Of a DNA stretch of 64,000 nucleotides, positions 16,850 to 24,283 are shown in pieces; within the stretch, counting starts at the first letter, position 1; the number at the start of each line of letters is the position of its first letter. The notes under the pieces were generated by a model. It saw only the letters and a program-made list of their open reading frames with translations, did no database searches and was not told where the DNA came from. Both the position numbers and the translations under genes were made by a program. The DNA is from Chitinophaga ginsengisegetis (GTDB lineage: Bacteria; Bacteroidota; Bacteroidia; Chitinophagales; Chitinophagaceae): NCBI RefSeq assembly GCF_900168065.1, contig NZ_FUZZ01000002.1, positions 434,001 through 498,000 on the forward strand, given 5' to 3'.

Positions 16850-18658
16850 TCAGGAATTTATTTTCACCAGCCCACCGGATACTATTACATCGCCATGCCC
16901 GCTTACGGTAACATCCTTTGTACCATTTACCATAACGGAGGCGCCGGTAACGTTGGCATTTTTACTGCCAGAGGCCAACAGGTCTTTCGATATCAGTGTA
17001 AGTGAATCGCCTCCTTTCACTACGGCATCCTTACTGTTTACGGTGACCGTTTCAGTGCCTTCCAGGTAGATGCCTTTCTTGGCAACAATAGAGCCCTGTT
17101 CAGAGGCTGCGATGCTAAATTTCTCGGAGGTTATTTCAACTTCTTTGGAAGATATTGACATTTTTGTTTTGGAGAAGAGCGACATTTTATCTGTGCCATC
17201 GATGAAGATGGTATTACCGGCTTTATCTGAAACGGTAACGCTGCCGTCGGCATCATTCAGTAAAATGGAAATACCGGTGCGGGTGCGGATGGCTTTCATG
17301 TCGTTGTTGGCGGTGCCAAATCCCGATTTGCCTTCCCCGTTGTAAGTGGTTCCCAGTACGAAGGGGAGTTCGGGGTTGCCGCCTTCAAAGTCCACCACTA
17401 CTTCTTCTCCTTTTTCCGGTACCATATACATGCCTTTGCTGCCACCACCGTGGGGGGCCACCACTCTCATCCAGGGCGTCATACCCTGTTGCTGCCATTT
17501 GAAACGCGCTCTCACACGCCCGAGGTCTTTAGGATCATGATTGTCTACTACTGTGGCACTCTGTGCTTCACAGAAGGGGATATTTTCCAGGTTCACCGGC
17601 GGAACGGCCGCATCTGCCGGGATACCTTCAAACTCGTTGTAATAGTCGCCGTTGCCGGTTACATGATGGGTAAGCCCCCAGATCATGAATTTCCCGTGAT
17701 CATCTTTTGCGTATACGCTCTCCTGGATGGAAATATGATCCCCAACCCGGAGCGAGGTATGCCTGCTGCTGCCCTTCAGTTGCACCATAGCGGCCATACG
17801 TCCTTTTTTTTGCCGGGTTACCAGCGTATCCAGTTCTGCTTTGGCGTTGCTGGTAAAGGCGTGGTTCATTTTATAGGTGGAGGGGGTACTGTATAATTTT
17901 TCGCTTAGTCCCTGTACATGTGAGGTATAATCGTTGACTTTCCCGGCGGGCTGCGCCACCGTGGTATTTTCCACCACTTTGTTGTTCCGGTAGTCAAATC
18001 CGTTCAACTGCTGATTATTTGGCTGCACTTTCATTTCGAGGTCGAAGCTCATGAGGTCAACCAGGTGTACCAGTGATACTTCACGGGGTTGGTATTTTCC
18101 AAAAACCACCTGTTGCCCGTTATAAAAAAACCATTCCCCGAAACGTTCTGAGAGCCGGTGCAGGAAATCGAACGATGTTTCTTTGTACTGCACAATATAT
18201 TTCAGTGGCGATGTGGTATTGGGATCTACCAGCGGACGTGATACGTAGGGACCACCCGCTTTCAGCGTAGTGTTCACAATAGCGCTGAGGTCCTGGTTTT
18301 CAAACGTCTGTACATGCAGGTCGTTACTCAGCAAAACGGTGGGACTGTATCCGCGGATCACGCAAAAACCATGTGTACCATCGCTTTCTTTTCCGGAGCT
18401 GACAGACATTACAATGCCATTGAAAATAAGCGGTTCATATGTTTGTAATTGTTCAAAAGCCTGTATGGTGATGCTCACTTCTTTTCCCAGAAAAGCTTTG
18501 GTAGCCGACACCATACCGGGGCCCAGTTCCTGCAGCCAGTCGTAGCCTATTTTCAGCTCAAAATGATGATGTCCCTGTAACTGTTGTTCCAGGCGCAGGG
18601 AATGAAATTGTTTAAACTGTTTGTCAGCAATAGATACGGTTGTTATGGTATGTAACAT
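16850..18658 (-). CDS. VgrG-type spike protein (type VI secretion)
   Basis: About 602 residues from the chosen ATG. The N-terminal gp27-like part includes IFNGIVMSVSSGKESDG and YKETSFDFLHRLSERFGEWFFYNGQQ. A gp5-like OB fold follows (DPKDLGRVRARFKWQQQGMTPWMRV, APHGGGSKGMYMVPEKGEEVVVDFEGGNPELP). The C-terminus is a repetitive beta-helix of short T/S/V/K repeats ending VSGGLVKINS. This is the spike tip that carries effectors. An open frame extends to 18754, but the longer version adds an atypical basic segment; the ATG at 18658 starts MLHTITTVSIADK, which begins directly with the first beta strand. It heads the vgrG, adaptor, rhs, immunity transcript. No tube, sheath or ATPase genes are in the window, so the machine must be encoded elsewhere. 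An extracellular contractile injection origin is less likely given the Rhs cargo. Confidence 0.85.
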   Translation of the reverse strand: MLHTITTVSIADKQFKQFHSLRLEQQLQGHHHFELKIGYDWLQELGPGMVSATKAFLGKEVSITIQAFEQLQTYEPLIFNGIVMSVSSGKESDGTHGFCVIRGYSPTVLLSNDLHVQTFENQDLSAIVNTTLKAGGPYVSRPLVDPNTTSPLKYIVQYKETSFDFLHRLSERFGEWFFYNGQQVVFGKYQPREVSLVHLVDLMSFDLEMKVQPNNQQLNGFDYRNNKVVENTTVAQPAGKVNDYTSHVQGLSEKLYSTPSTYKMNHAFTSNAKAELDTLVTRQKKGRMAAMVQLKGSSRHTSLRVGDHISIQESVYAKDDHGKFMIWGLTHHVTGNGDYYNEFEGIPADAAVPPVNLENIPFCEAQSATVVDNHDPKDLGRVRARFKWQQQGMTPWMRVVAPHGGGSKGMYMVPEKGEEVVVDFEGGNPELPFVLGTTYNGEGKSGFGTANNDMKAIRTRTGISILLNDADGSVTVSDKAGNTIFIDGTDKMSLFSKTKMSISSKEVEITSEKFSIAASEQGSIVAKKGIYLEGTETVTVNSKDAVVKGGDSLTLISKDLLASGSKNANVTGASVMVNGTKDVTVSGHGDVIVSGGLVKINS

Positions 18659-18785
18659 ATACAGGGGGGCTTTTAATATTAATATGGTCCTATATCTGAT
18701 CTGAAAAAGCTGGATGGGCGCTGCTGTACGGGCAGATCTCATCTCAAAAAACACCTGAAAAACGGGTTAAGGAAATCCTAGTTAA

Positions 18786-18793
18786 CAAAATTA
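18786..18793 (-). promoter_or_regulatory. Candidate -7 element for the vgrG-rhs transcript
   Basis: CAAAATTA on the plus strand reads TAATTTTG on the minus strand. It lies about 130 bases upstream of the chosen vgrG start; no TTTG -33 box is seen. A 10-base inverted repeat (18869-18878 with 18923-18932) lies further upstream, between yigZ and this site. Confidence 0.35.
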
Positions 18794-18943
18794 AATTTAA
18801 GGAAATTTATATTACGACTCTCTCATTTTATGCAAATGGGGAAAATATTTTCGGGGGTATTTTGGGGAGATGATCCTGAAGTACGGATTCCTATCTACAT
18901 GTTGTAACATCCGCCTGCTTACCAGGATCATCCATTCTTCTGA

Positions 18944-19549
18944 TCAGGGCTTTTGTGGTTGTATCTGTAATCCGTAAATATCTTTTAAGCGCAGCAGGCA
19001 AAGCTCTTCGCCCGATTTTGGAACGCCGATCACCATTTCGCAGAACAGCTGCAATTCCTGTGAAATAACGGTGCAGTTATTTTGCTTCACCACCATCATT
19101 ACGTCGTTCATAATGGTGTAGTCAAAGCTGAGATGATATTTGGCTTCAATGTTTTTCTGGATCACGGGGATGAGTTGCAGCACCATGGCTGCGCTCATTT
19201 TGTACGCATTGATGAGTCCGGGTACGCCGAGCAGGCTACCGCCAAAATAACGCACCACTACAATGAGCACATCCGTAATTTGTTTACTGTCTATTTGCCC
19301 CAGGATAGGTTTGCCTGCTGAGCCGGAAGGCTCTCCGTCGTCGCTGGCGCGGAACTGGAGCCCGGCGGTGCCGAGGCGGTAAGCATAACAGTGATGGGTG
19401 GCCTTTGGATGTTCCTTTTTCACCTCTCCGAGGCATTCTTTTACTTCCTCAGGCGATTTAACGGGAAATGCGTACGCGAGAAATTTGCTGCCTCTGTCTT
19501 TAAATTCTGCTACTGCTGTTTTATCAATTGTAAAATAAACCTCCATCAA
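18944..19549 (-). CDS. yigZ: YigZ/IMPACT family protein
   Basis: A 201-residue member of the UPF0029/IMPACT family. The conserved block is seen: RGSKFLAYAFPV, HPKATHHCYAYRLG, SDDGEPSGSAGKPILGQI, and the RYFGGSLLGVPGLINAYKMSA segment. The C-terminal ferredoxin-like (DUF1949) domain follows. The eukaryotic relative regulates Gcn2; the bacterial role is not settled. It lies 23 bases after ribD on the same strand and probably shares its transcript. Confidence 0.88.
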   Translation of the reverse strand: MMEVYFTIDKTAVAEFKDRGSKFLAYAFPVKSPEEVKECLGEVKKEHPKATHHCYAYRLGTAGLQFRASDDGEPSGSAGKPILGQIDSKQITDVLIVVVRYFGGSLLGVPGLINAYKMSAAMVLQLIPVIQKNIEAKYHLSFDYTIMNDVMMVVKQNNCTVISQELQLFCEMVIGVPKSGEELCLLRLKDIYGLQIQPQKP

Positions 19550-19572
19550 AATAATTTAATACGCGCTTAAAA

Positions 19573-20616
19573 CTACGCGGGATGATAAAAATCGATACGA
19601 TCGCCGGCTACCTGTAAGGTATGCGTGAACGATGCGTTGGTGAGTACCGGCGCTGCCAGTCCTTCCGGCAGTGTATCCGTACCCGTGATAACACGCGCCT
19701 CATCCCACAAACCGGCTGCAATAAATTGCTGCAGCACATTGCTGCCTCCTTCCACCAGGATGCTCTGGATCTGCCGCCGGTGTAACTGCTGCATCAGTTG
19801 CGGCAGCAGGGCGGTATTGAAATCGAGCTGCAGGGTTTCGGTAAGACCATGCGTTTCCGCCGCTGTGGCCGTGATGAAGATAGTAGGAATGCTGCCGTCC
19901 CATACGTGATGGGACCTCGGCACTTTCAGCTCCCGGTCAATGATCAGGCGCACCGGGTCTTTCCCCGTCCACAGCCGGTTATTGAGCCGGGGGTTATCAT
20001 TTATCGCGGTGCGGGTCCCTGTCAGGATACCCATTTCCTCGCTGCGCCATTTGTGTACCAGGCGGTCGCTGTATTTATTGGATATCCGCACGGGCGCCCC
20101 GCCGGCGCCGGCGATCAGGCCATTGCTGCTCTGCGCCCACTTCAGTACAATATAAGGGCGTTGTTGTTCATGAAAAGTAAAAAAACGGCGGTTGATTTGC
20201 CTGCAGGCCGCTTCCAGCACGCCTGTTTGCACCTGTACACCGGCTTTCTCCAGTTTTTCGATGCCCTTTCCGGCTACAGCTGAAAAGGTATCCACGCAGC
20301 CAATCACCACCTGCCGGATGCCTTGCGATACTATGAGATCCGCGCAGGGTGGCGTTTTACCATGATGCGCACAGGGTTCCAGGCTTACATACATGGTAGC
20401 CAGCGGAATGAGCGAACGTTCTTCCGGCGCCACGCTGTTCACACAGTTCACTTCCGCGTGGGCCTGCCCGTACTGCCGGTGATAGCCTTCCCCGATGATA
20501 CGCCCCTGGTGTACCAGTACGGCTCCCACCATTGGATTGGGCGCCACCTGACCAGCTCCCATAGCGGCCAGTTCGAGGCAACGCTGCATATAAAATTCAT
20601 TGAACGTGCTATTCAT
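19573..20616 (-). CDS. ribD: Bifunctional riboflavin biosynthesis deaminase/reductase
   Basis: About 347 residues. The N-terminal zinc deaminase domain has AHAEVN and PCAHHGKTPPC (zinc His and Cys residues). The C-terminal reductase domain has YIVLKWAQSSNG and ILVEGGSNVLQQF. It performs the second and third steps of riboflavin synthesis from GTP: deamination of diaminohydroxyribosylaminopyrimidine phosphate, then NADPH reduction of the ribose. The start at 20616 (MNSTFNEFYM) is preferred over an ATG two codons upstream (20622). It is followed by yigZ and diverges from prmC with overlapping -7 elements. Confidence 0.92.
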   Translation of the reverse strand: MNSTFNEFYMQRCLELAAMGAGQVAPNPMVGAVLVHQGRIIGEGYHRQYGQAHAEVNCVNSVAPEERSLIPLATMYVSLEPCAHHGKTPPCADLIVSQGIRQVVIGCVDTFSAVAGKGIEKLEKAGVQVQTGVLEAACRQINRRFFTFHEQQRPYIVLKWAQSSNGLIAGAGGAPVRISNKYSDRLVHKWRSEEMGILTGTRTAINDNPRLNNRLWTGKDPVRLIIDRELKVPRSHHVWDGSIPTIFITATAAETHGLTETLQLDFNTALLPQLMQQLHRRQIQSILVEGGSNVLQQFIAAGLWDEARVITGTDTLPEGLAAPVLTNASFTHTLQVAGDRIDFYHPA

Positions 20617-20634
20617 AATCACCGGGCGAAGTAA

Positions 20635-20650
20635 TATTTTTGCAAAAGTA
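20635..20650. promoter_or_regulatory. Face-to-face -7 elements of ribD and prmC
   Basis: The 16 bases TATTTTTGCAAAAGTA hold a plus-strand TATTTTTG (20635-20642) directly abutting a minus-strand TACTTTTG (20643-20650). Each matches TAnnTTTG. If both are used, polymerases would collide over the same core, so the two genes may be expressed in alternation. Confidence 0.45.
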
Positions 20651-20723
20651 TCGTTTTTAACGAATGGAAAATGCCGCTCCCCCAGGTTTGCACTTTCCTG
20701 TCACATGCCTTAAACTGATTATA

Positions 20724-21578
20724 TTGACTATACAAACGGCCTTTACCTATATTACGGGCGCCATCAGTGAACTATATGATGAGCGGGAAGCCGCCAACAT
20801 TGCACATATCATAATGGAATACCTAACGGGTATGAGTAAACTGGACCGGATTGTTCACAAAACAAAAATCCTTTCCCCCGATCAGAAGCAACGCCTCCAG
20901 GCAGCCATAGAAGCCCTGCAGCGCCATGAACCGGTACAATACATCACCGGTACCAGCTGGTTTTACGGCATGGAACTTCTCGTAAATAAAAATGTATTGA
21001 TTCCCCGTCCGGAAACGGAAGAACTGGTAGAATGGATGGTGCAGGACGCCGCACACCGCCACCGGCTTCACCTGCTGGACGTAGGCACCGGCAGCGGATG
21101 CATTCCGCTGGCATTAAAAAAATCATTGCCGGATGCACAGGTATCTGCCATAGATGTGAGCGAAGGCGCGCTGGAAGTGGCGCGCAGCAATGCTGCACGC
21201 CAACGGCTGGATGTTGGGTTCCTTCACCTGGATGCGCTGAACCCGCAACAGATGGCAGGCTTACCGGAGTTTGATATGATTGTGAGTAATCCCCCCTATA
21301 TCACGCAGAGTGAGCAAACCTCCATGCAGCAGCGGGTTTGGGACTTCGAGCCGTCGCTGGCCCTGTTTGTTCCGGATAATGATGCGCTGCTGTTTTACCG
21401 GCATATCTCCGAAATGGCGCACTCCAGGCTGGTTTCCGGCGGCGCCCTCTATTTTGAAATCAATGAAGCGCTGGGAAAAGAAGTGGTAGCGTTAATGGAG
21501 CATATTGGGTTTACACAAGTAACACTGAAGCAGGATATGTTTGGGAAAGACAGGATGGTAAAAGGAAAGAAGATATAA
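20724..21578 (+). CDS. prmC: Peptide chain release factor N5-glutamine methyltransferase
   Basis: About 284 residues from the chosen start. It methylates the Gln of the GGQ motif in release factors RF1/RF2 using SAM. Features are YITGTSWFYGMELLVNKNVLIPRPETEELVEW (substrate-binding), LLDVGTGSGCIPLAL (SAM motif), AIDVS and the catalytic SNPPYI. The frame has an ATG at 20664, giving 20 extra N-terminal residues unlike the family. Bacteroidota homologues as I remember them begin near a segment like TIQ--FTYI--ELYDEREA-NIA, which places the start at the TTG at 20724. This is a judgement; 20664 remains possible. Confidence 0.88.
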   Translation: MTIQTAFTYITGAISELYDEREAANIAHIIMEYLTGMSKLDRIVHKTKILSPDQKQRLQAAIEALQRHEPVQYITGTSWFYGMELLVNKNVLIPRPETEELVEWMVQDAAHRHRLHLLDVGTGSGCIPLALKKSLPDAQVSAIDVSEGALEVARSNAARQRLDVGFLHLDALNPQQMAGLPEFDMIVSNPPYITQSEQTSMQQRVWDFEPSLALFVPDNDALLFYRHISEMAHSRLVSGGALYFEINEALGKEVVALMEHIGFTQVTLKQDMFGKDRMVKGKKI

Positions 21579-21581
21579 ATA

Positions 21582-21612
21582 AAAAAACCTGGTGGCATGA
21601 TACCACCAGGTT
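21582..21612 (-). terminator. Terminator of the exbB-exbD transcript
   Basis: Perfect 10-base stem AACCTGGTGG (21587-21596 with 21603-21612), loop six bases, followed on the minus strand by seven T. It lies between the convergent prmC and exbD stops. Confidence 0.85.
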
Positions 21613-21633
21613 CTGTATAAGTTAAAGGCATTA

Positions 21634-22029
21634 TTACTTATGTGCGGTGGCCAGCACTACTTTGGCCCCCATCTCCCTGGCCACTTCCATCACACTCACC
21701 ACATCTTCCACCGGTACAGATTTTTCCGCATTGATAACAATGGTGGGATCAATCTTTTCATTACCGATAGAAGGCGCCAGCGCCTGTTTCAGGTGGTCAA
21801 AGGTCACTTTATTGGTGCCTACAAAAAACTCGCGTTTATCGTTGATACTGACTACTACTGTTTGTTTCGACTTGGTATTGCTCTTCGCTTTCGGCAGCAG
21901 CAGTTTAATCACATTCGGATTAGCCAGGGTGGAAACAATAAGAAAGAACAACAACAGAATGAACAGAATGTCATTCAGTGCTGAGTTGTGCATTTCCACC
22001 TGTCTCTTATTTCGTCTGCGTAAATTCAT
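21634..22029 (-). CDS. ExbD/TolR-type biopolymer transport protein
   Basis: A 131-residue inner membrane protein with a short basic N-terminus (MNLRRRNKRQVEMHNSALNDILF), one transmembrane segment at about 19-40 and a periplasmic ExbD/TolR domain. The conserved membrane Asp is seen in ALNDILF. ExbD partners with ExbB as the proton-driven motor for TonB, or TolR with TolQ for Tol-Pal. It follows the ExbB-like gene by 10 bases. No tonB, tolB or pal gene is in the window, so the system cannot be fixed. Confidence 0.85.
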   Translation of the reverse strand: MNLRRRNKRQVEMHNSALNDILFILLLFFLIVSTLANPNVIKLLLPKAKSNTKSKQTVVVSINDKREFFVGTNKVTFDHLKQALAPSIGNEKIDPTIVINAEKSVPVEDVVSVMEVAREMGAKVVLATAHK

Positions 22030-22039
22030 GAGGGTGGTT

Positions 22040-22756
22040 TTAGCGGGTTGGTTCCTGCAAAATATCGATGAATTCAGCAGAAGCGCCTTCCATCTTGTTT
22101 ACTACCTTGTCTATCTGGGCATTCAGGTAACTGTAGCCGATGAAAGCCACGATACCGATAATTAACCCGGAAGCAGAAGTAATCATTTTTACATAGATAC
22201 CGCCGGCAATGGTTCCCAGTGTGATATCAGAAGTAATGGAGATATTGAAGAAAGTCTGGATCATCCCTGCAATGGTACCGAGGAAGCCGAACATAGGGGC
22301 AATACCTGCAATAATAGACAGGATTACCAGGTTCTTCTCCATCCGGTAAATTTCCAGTTTACCCACATTCTCCATCGATTTTTCAATATTTTCAATAGGC
22401 TTGCCTATGCGCTGAATTCCTTTCTCAATCATACGGGCAATGGGTCCGTAGGTGTTTTTTGCCAGTGATCTGGCAGATTGCATGTTCCCCGTGGTGATCT
22501 GATCACGGATCATGGGCATAAAGTTATCAGGCAACCGGCCGGCTTTACTGATGGTGATGGCTCTTTCCACAAATACATATACAGCTATCAGGGAAAGTAT
22601 CCCCAGTGGGATCATCAGCACACCGCCCTTCATCAGCATATCTATCAGATGAATTTCCGGCGCCGGGGCTCCGGCAGCACCGGCTGCCAGGGCTGCTGAA
22701 TCAGCCGGAAGAGACGATAAAGAATCCTGTAATAACGTAATAAAACCTAACAACAT
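22040..22756 (-). CDS. MotA/TolQ/ExbB proton channel family protein
   Basis: A 238-residue protein with three transmembrane segments: about 36-56 (VLMIPLGILSLIAVYVFVERA), about 144-165 and about 187-210. The family signature is seen in IAGIAPMFGFLGTIAGMIQTFFNI, with the conserved Thr/Gly pattern, and in GGIYVKMITSASGLIIGIVAFIGYSYL. An Ala-rich linker (ALAAGAAGAPAP) precedes the first segment. It forms the stator/channel with the downstream ExbD-like protein. Confidence 0.87.
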   Translation of the reverse strand: MLLGFITLLQDSLSSLPADSAALAAGAAGAPAPEIHLIDMLMKGGVLMIPLGILSLIAVYVFVERAITISKAGRLPDNFMPMIRDQITTGNMQSARSLAKNTYGPIARMIEKGIQRIGKPIENIEKSMENVGKLEIYRMEKNLVILSIIAGIAPMFGFLGTIAGMIQTFFNISITSDITLGTIAGGIYVKMITSASGLIIGIVAFIGYSYLNAQIDKVVNKMEGASAEFIDILQEPTR

Positions 22757-22841
22757 GAACTATATTTTAACGGGTGCATAAGTAGAACACTACTATAAAC
22801 GGTTAAAGTAATAAAATATTTGCGAATGTGCGCGGCAATAT

Positions 22842-24089
22842 TTATGCCTTCTCTTCCCAAACCTGTGCCAGATACACAATTGTTTGCACCGCTTTCTGCA
22901 TATCCTGTATGCTTACGTATTCATGTTTGCTGTGAAGCGCCATTTCACCGGTAAAAATATTGGGACAGGGAAGCCCCATAAAAGACAGGCGGGAGCCGTC
23001 GGTACCGCCCCGGATACTCATTCTCAGGGGTTGTACGCCGGCGCGGCGGATGGCTTCTGCTGCATTGGCCGTTACTTCGGGATGATTTACCAGCACCTCT
23101 TTCATATTGCGGTACTGCTCTGTTACTTTCAGCGTAGCCTTTGCGCCATGATGTTTTGCCAATACCTTATCCATGATCCTGCGCAGGAAAGTTTCATGCG
23201 CTTCGAGGTGGGCAGTTTCAAAATCACGTATAATAAAATCGATCTCTGTTTTTTCTACGGTGCCCTGTATGCGAACCGGGTGGATAAAGCCTTCACGGTC
23301 GTCGGTAGTTTCAGGGGAAAGACTGTCTTTCGGTAACGCATCTACGATTTCGCCGGCTATTTTGATAGCGCTTACCAGTTTATCCTTTGCGGAACCGGGA
23401 TGGGCGCTGATGCCATAAACCGTGATCCTGGCGCCATCTGCCGAGAAATTTTCATCTTCCAGGGAACCCAGTTCTCCACCATCCATGGTATAACCAAAAT
23501 CGGCGGCCAGCTTCTTCATATCCACTTTTTCCACACCGCGGCCCACTTCTTCATCCGGGGTAAACAGGATGCGGATGGCGCCATGCTTTACTTCCGGATG
23601 CGTCATCAGGAAATTGGCGGCATCCATGATTTCGGCCACGCCGGCTTTATCGTCTGCTCCCAGCAGTGTGGTACCGCTGGCAGTAATAATATCGTCGCCT
23701 TTTTTACTGGCCAGGTAAGGATGTTCTTTTGCGCTGATCACTACTGTTTCGTCATCGGGCAAAACAATATCGCCGCCATCGTACCGGGAATGTACAATCG
23801 GCTTTACGCCGGTACCACTGCTGTCTGAAGAAGTATCCACATGTGAACAAAAGCAGATCACGGGTACTTTCTTATCCGTGTTGGCCGGGATGGTGGCATA
23901 CACATAGCCATGTTCGTCCAGTTCTGCATCGGTAATACCCATTTCCTGTAATTCCTTTACCAGCAACCGGGAAAGATCCTTTTGTTTTTCCGTGGTAGGA
24001 AAAGTGTTGCTCATCGGGTCCGACTGTGTATCTATCTGTGCGTAACGCATGAAGCGTTTATCTACTGTATATGAGTAATTTGTAAACAT
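22842..24089 (-). CDS. pepT: Peptidase T (tripeptide aminopeptidase)
   Basis: About 415 residues from the chosen start. A cytoplasmic M20-family metallopeptidase that removes N-terminal residues from tripeptides. Motifs include VICFCSHVDTSSDSSG (zinc His and Asp), TTLLGADDKAGVAEIM, LFTPDEEVGRG (catalytic Glu) and IRGGTDGSRLSFMGLPCPNIFTG. The open frame extends to 24149, but the ATG at 24089 (MFTNYSYTVDKRFMRYA) matches the family start. A -7 element (TACGTTTG) lies 5-12 bases upstream, which leaves almost no leader and is the reason the promoter is scored low. Confidence 0.92.
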   Translation of the reverse strand: MFTNYSYTVDKRFMRYAQIDTQSDPMSNTFPTTEKQKDLSRLLVKELQEMGITDAELDEHGYVYATIPANTDKKVPVICFCSHVDTSSDSSGTGVKPIVHSRYDGGDIVLPDDETVVISAKEHPYLASKKGDDIITASGTTLLGADDKAGVAEIMDAANFLMTHPEVKHGAIRILFTPDEEVGRGVEKVDMKKLAADFGYTMDGGELGSLEDENFSADGARITVYGISAHPGSAKDKLVSAIKIAGEIVDALPKDSLSPETTDDREGFIHPVRIQGTVEKTEIDFIIRDFETAHLEAHETFLRRIMDKVLAKHHGAKATLKVTEQYRNMKEVLVNHPEVTANAAEAIRRAGVQPLRMSIRGGTDGSRLSFMGLPCPNIFTGEMALHSKHEYVSIQDMQKAVQTIVYLAQVWEEKA

Positions 24090-24093
24090 ATTG

Positions 24094-24101
24094 CAAACGT
24101 A
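24094..24101 (-). promoter_or_regulatory. Possible -7 element of pepT
   Basis: CAAACGTA on the plus strand reads TACGTTTG on the minus strand, immediately upstream of the pepT ATG. If used, the transcript would be nearly leaderless. Confidence 0.3.
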
Positions 24102-24283
24102 AGGAAAATCATCTTCACACTTCTGCCGTAGATTATTCTGTTTTACCATCTCTCACAATATCCCAAATAGTAATTTATTCTTCAAAAGTCTATTTTTTTA
24201 AGACAAAAAACCAAAATTATAGGGTATGATCGAACAAAGATCTAATAATGATAGGTTTGTGTAGAATAAAATACATCCTATAT

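Noticed and set aside
16850..18658. VgrG as part of an extracellular contractile injection system
   Set aside because: Such systems carry sheath and baseplate genes beside the spike; here the neighbours are an Rhs toxin and a candidate immunity protein, which favours type VI cargo.
24090..24283. Possible cobalamin or SAM riboswitch before metE
   Set aside because: No B12-box or SAM-I core could be found; only a short weak hairpin and a -7 match are present.
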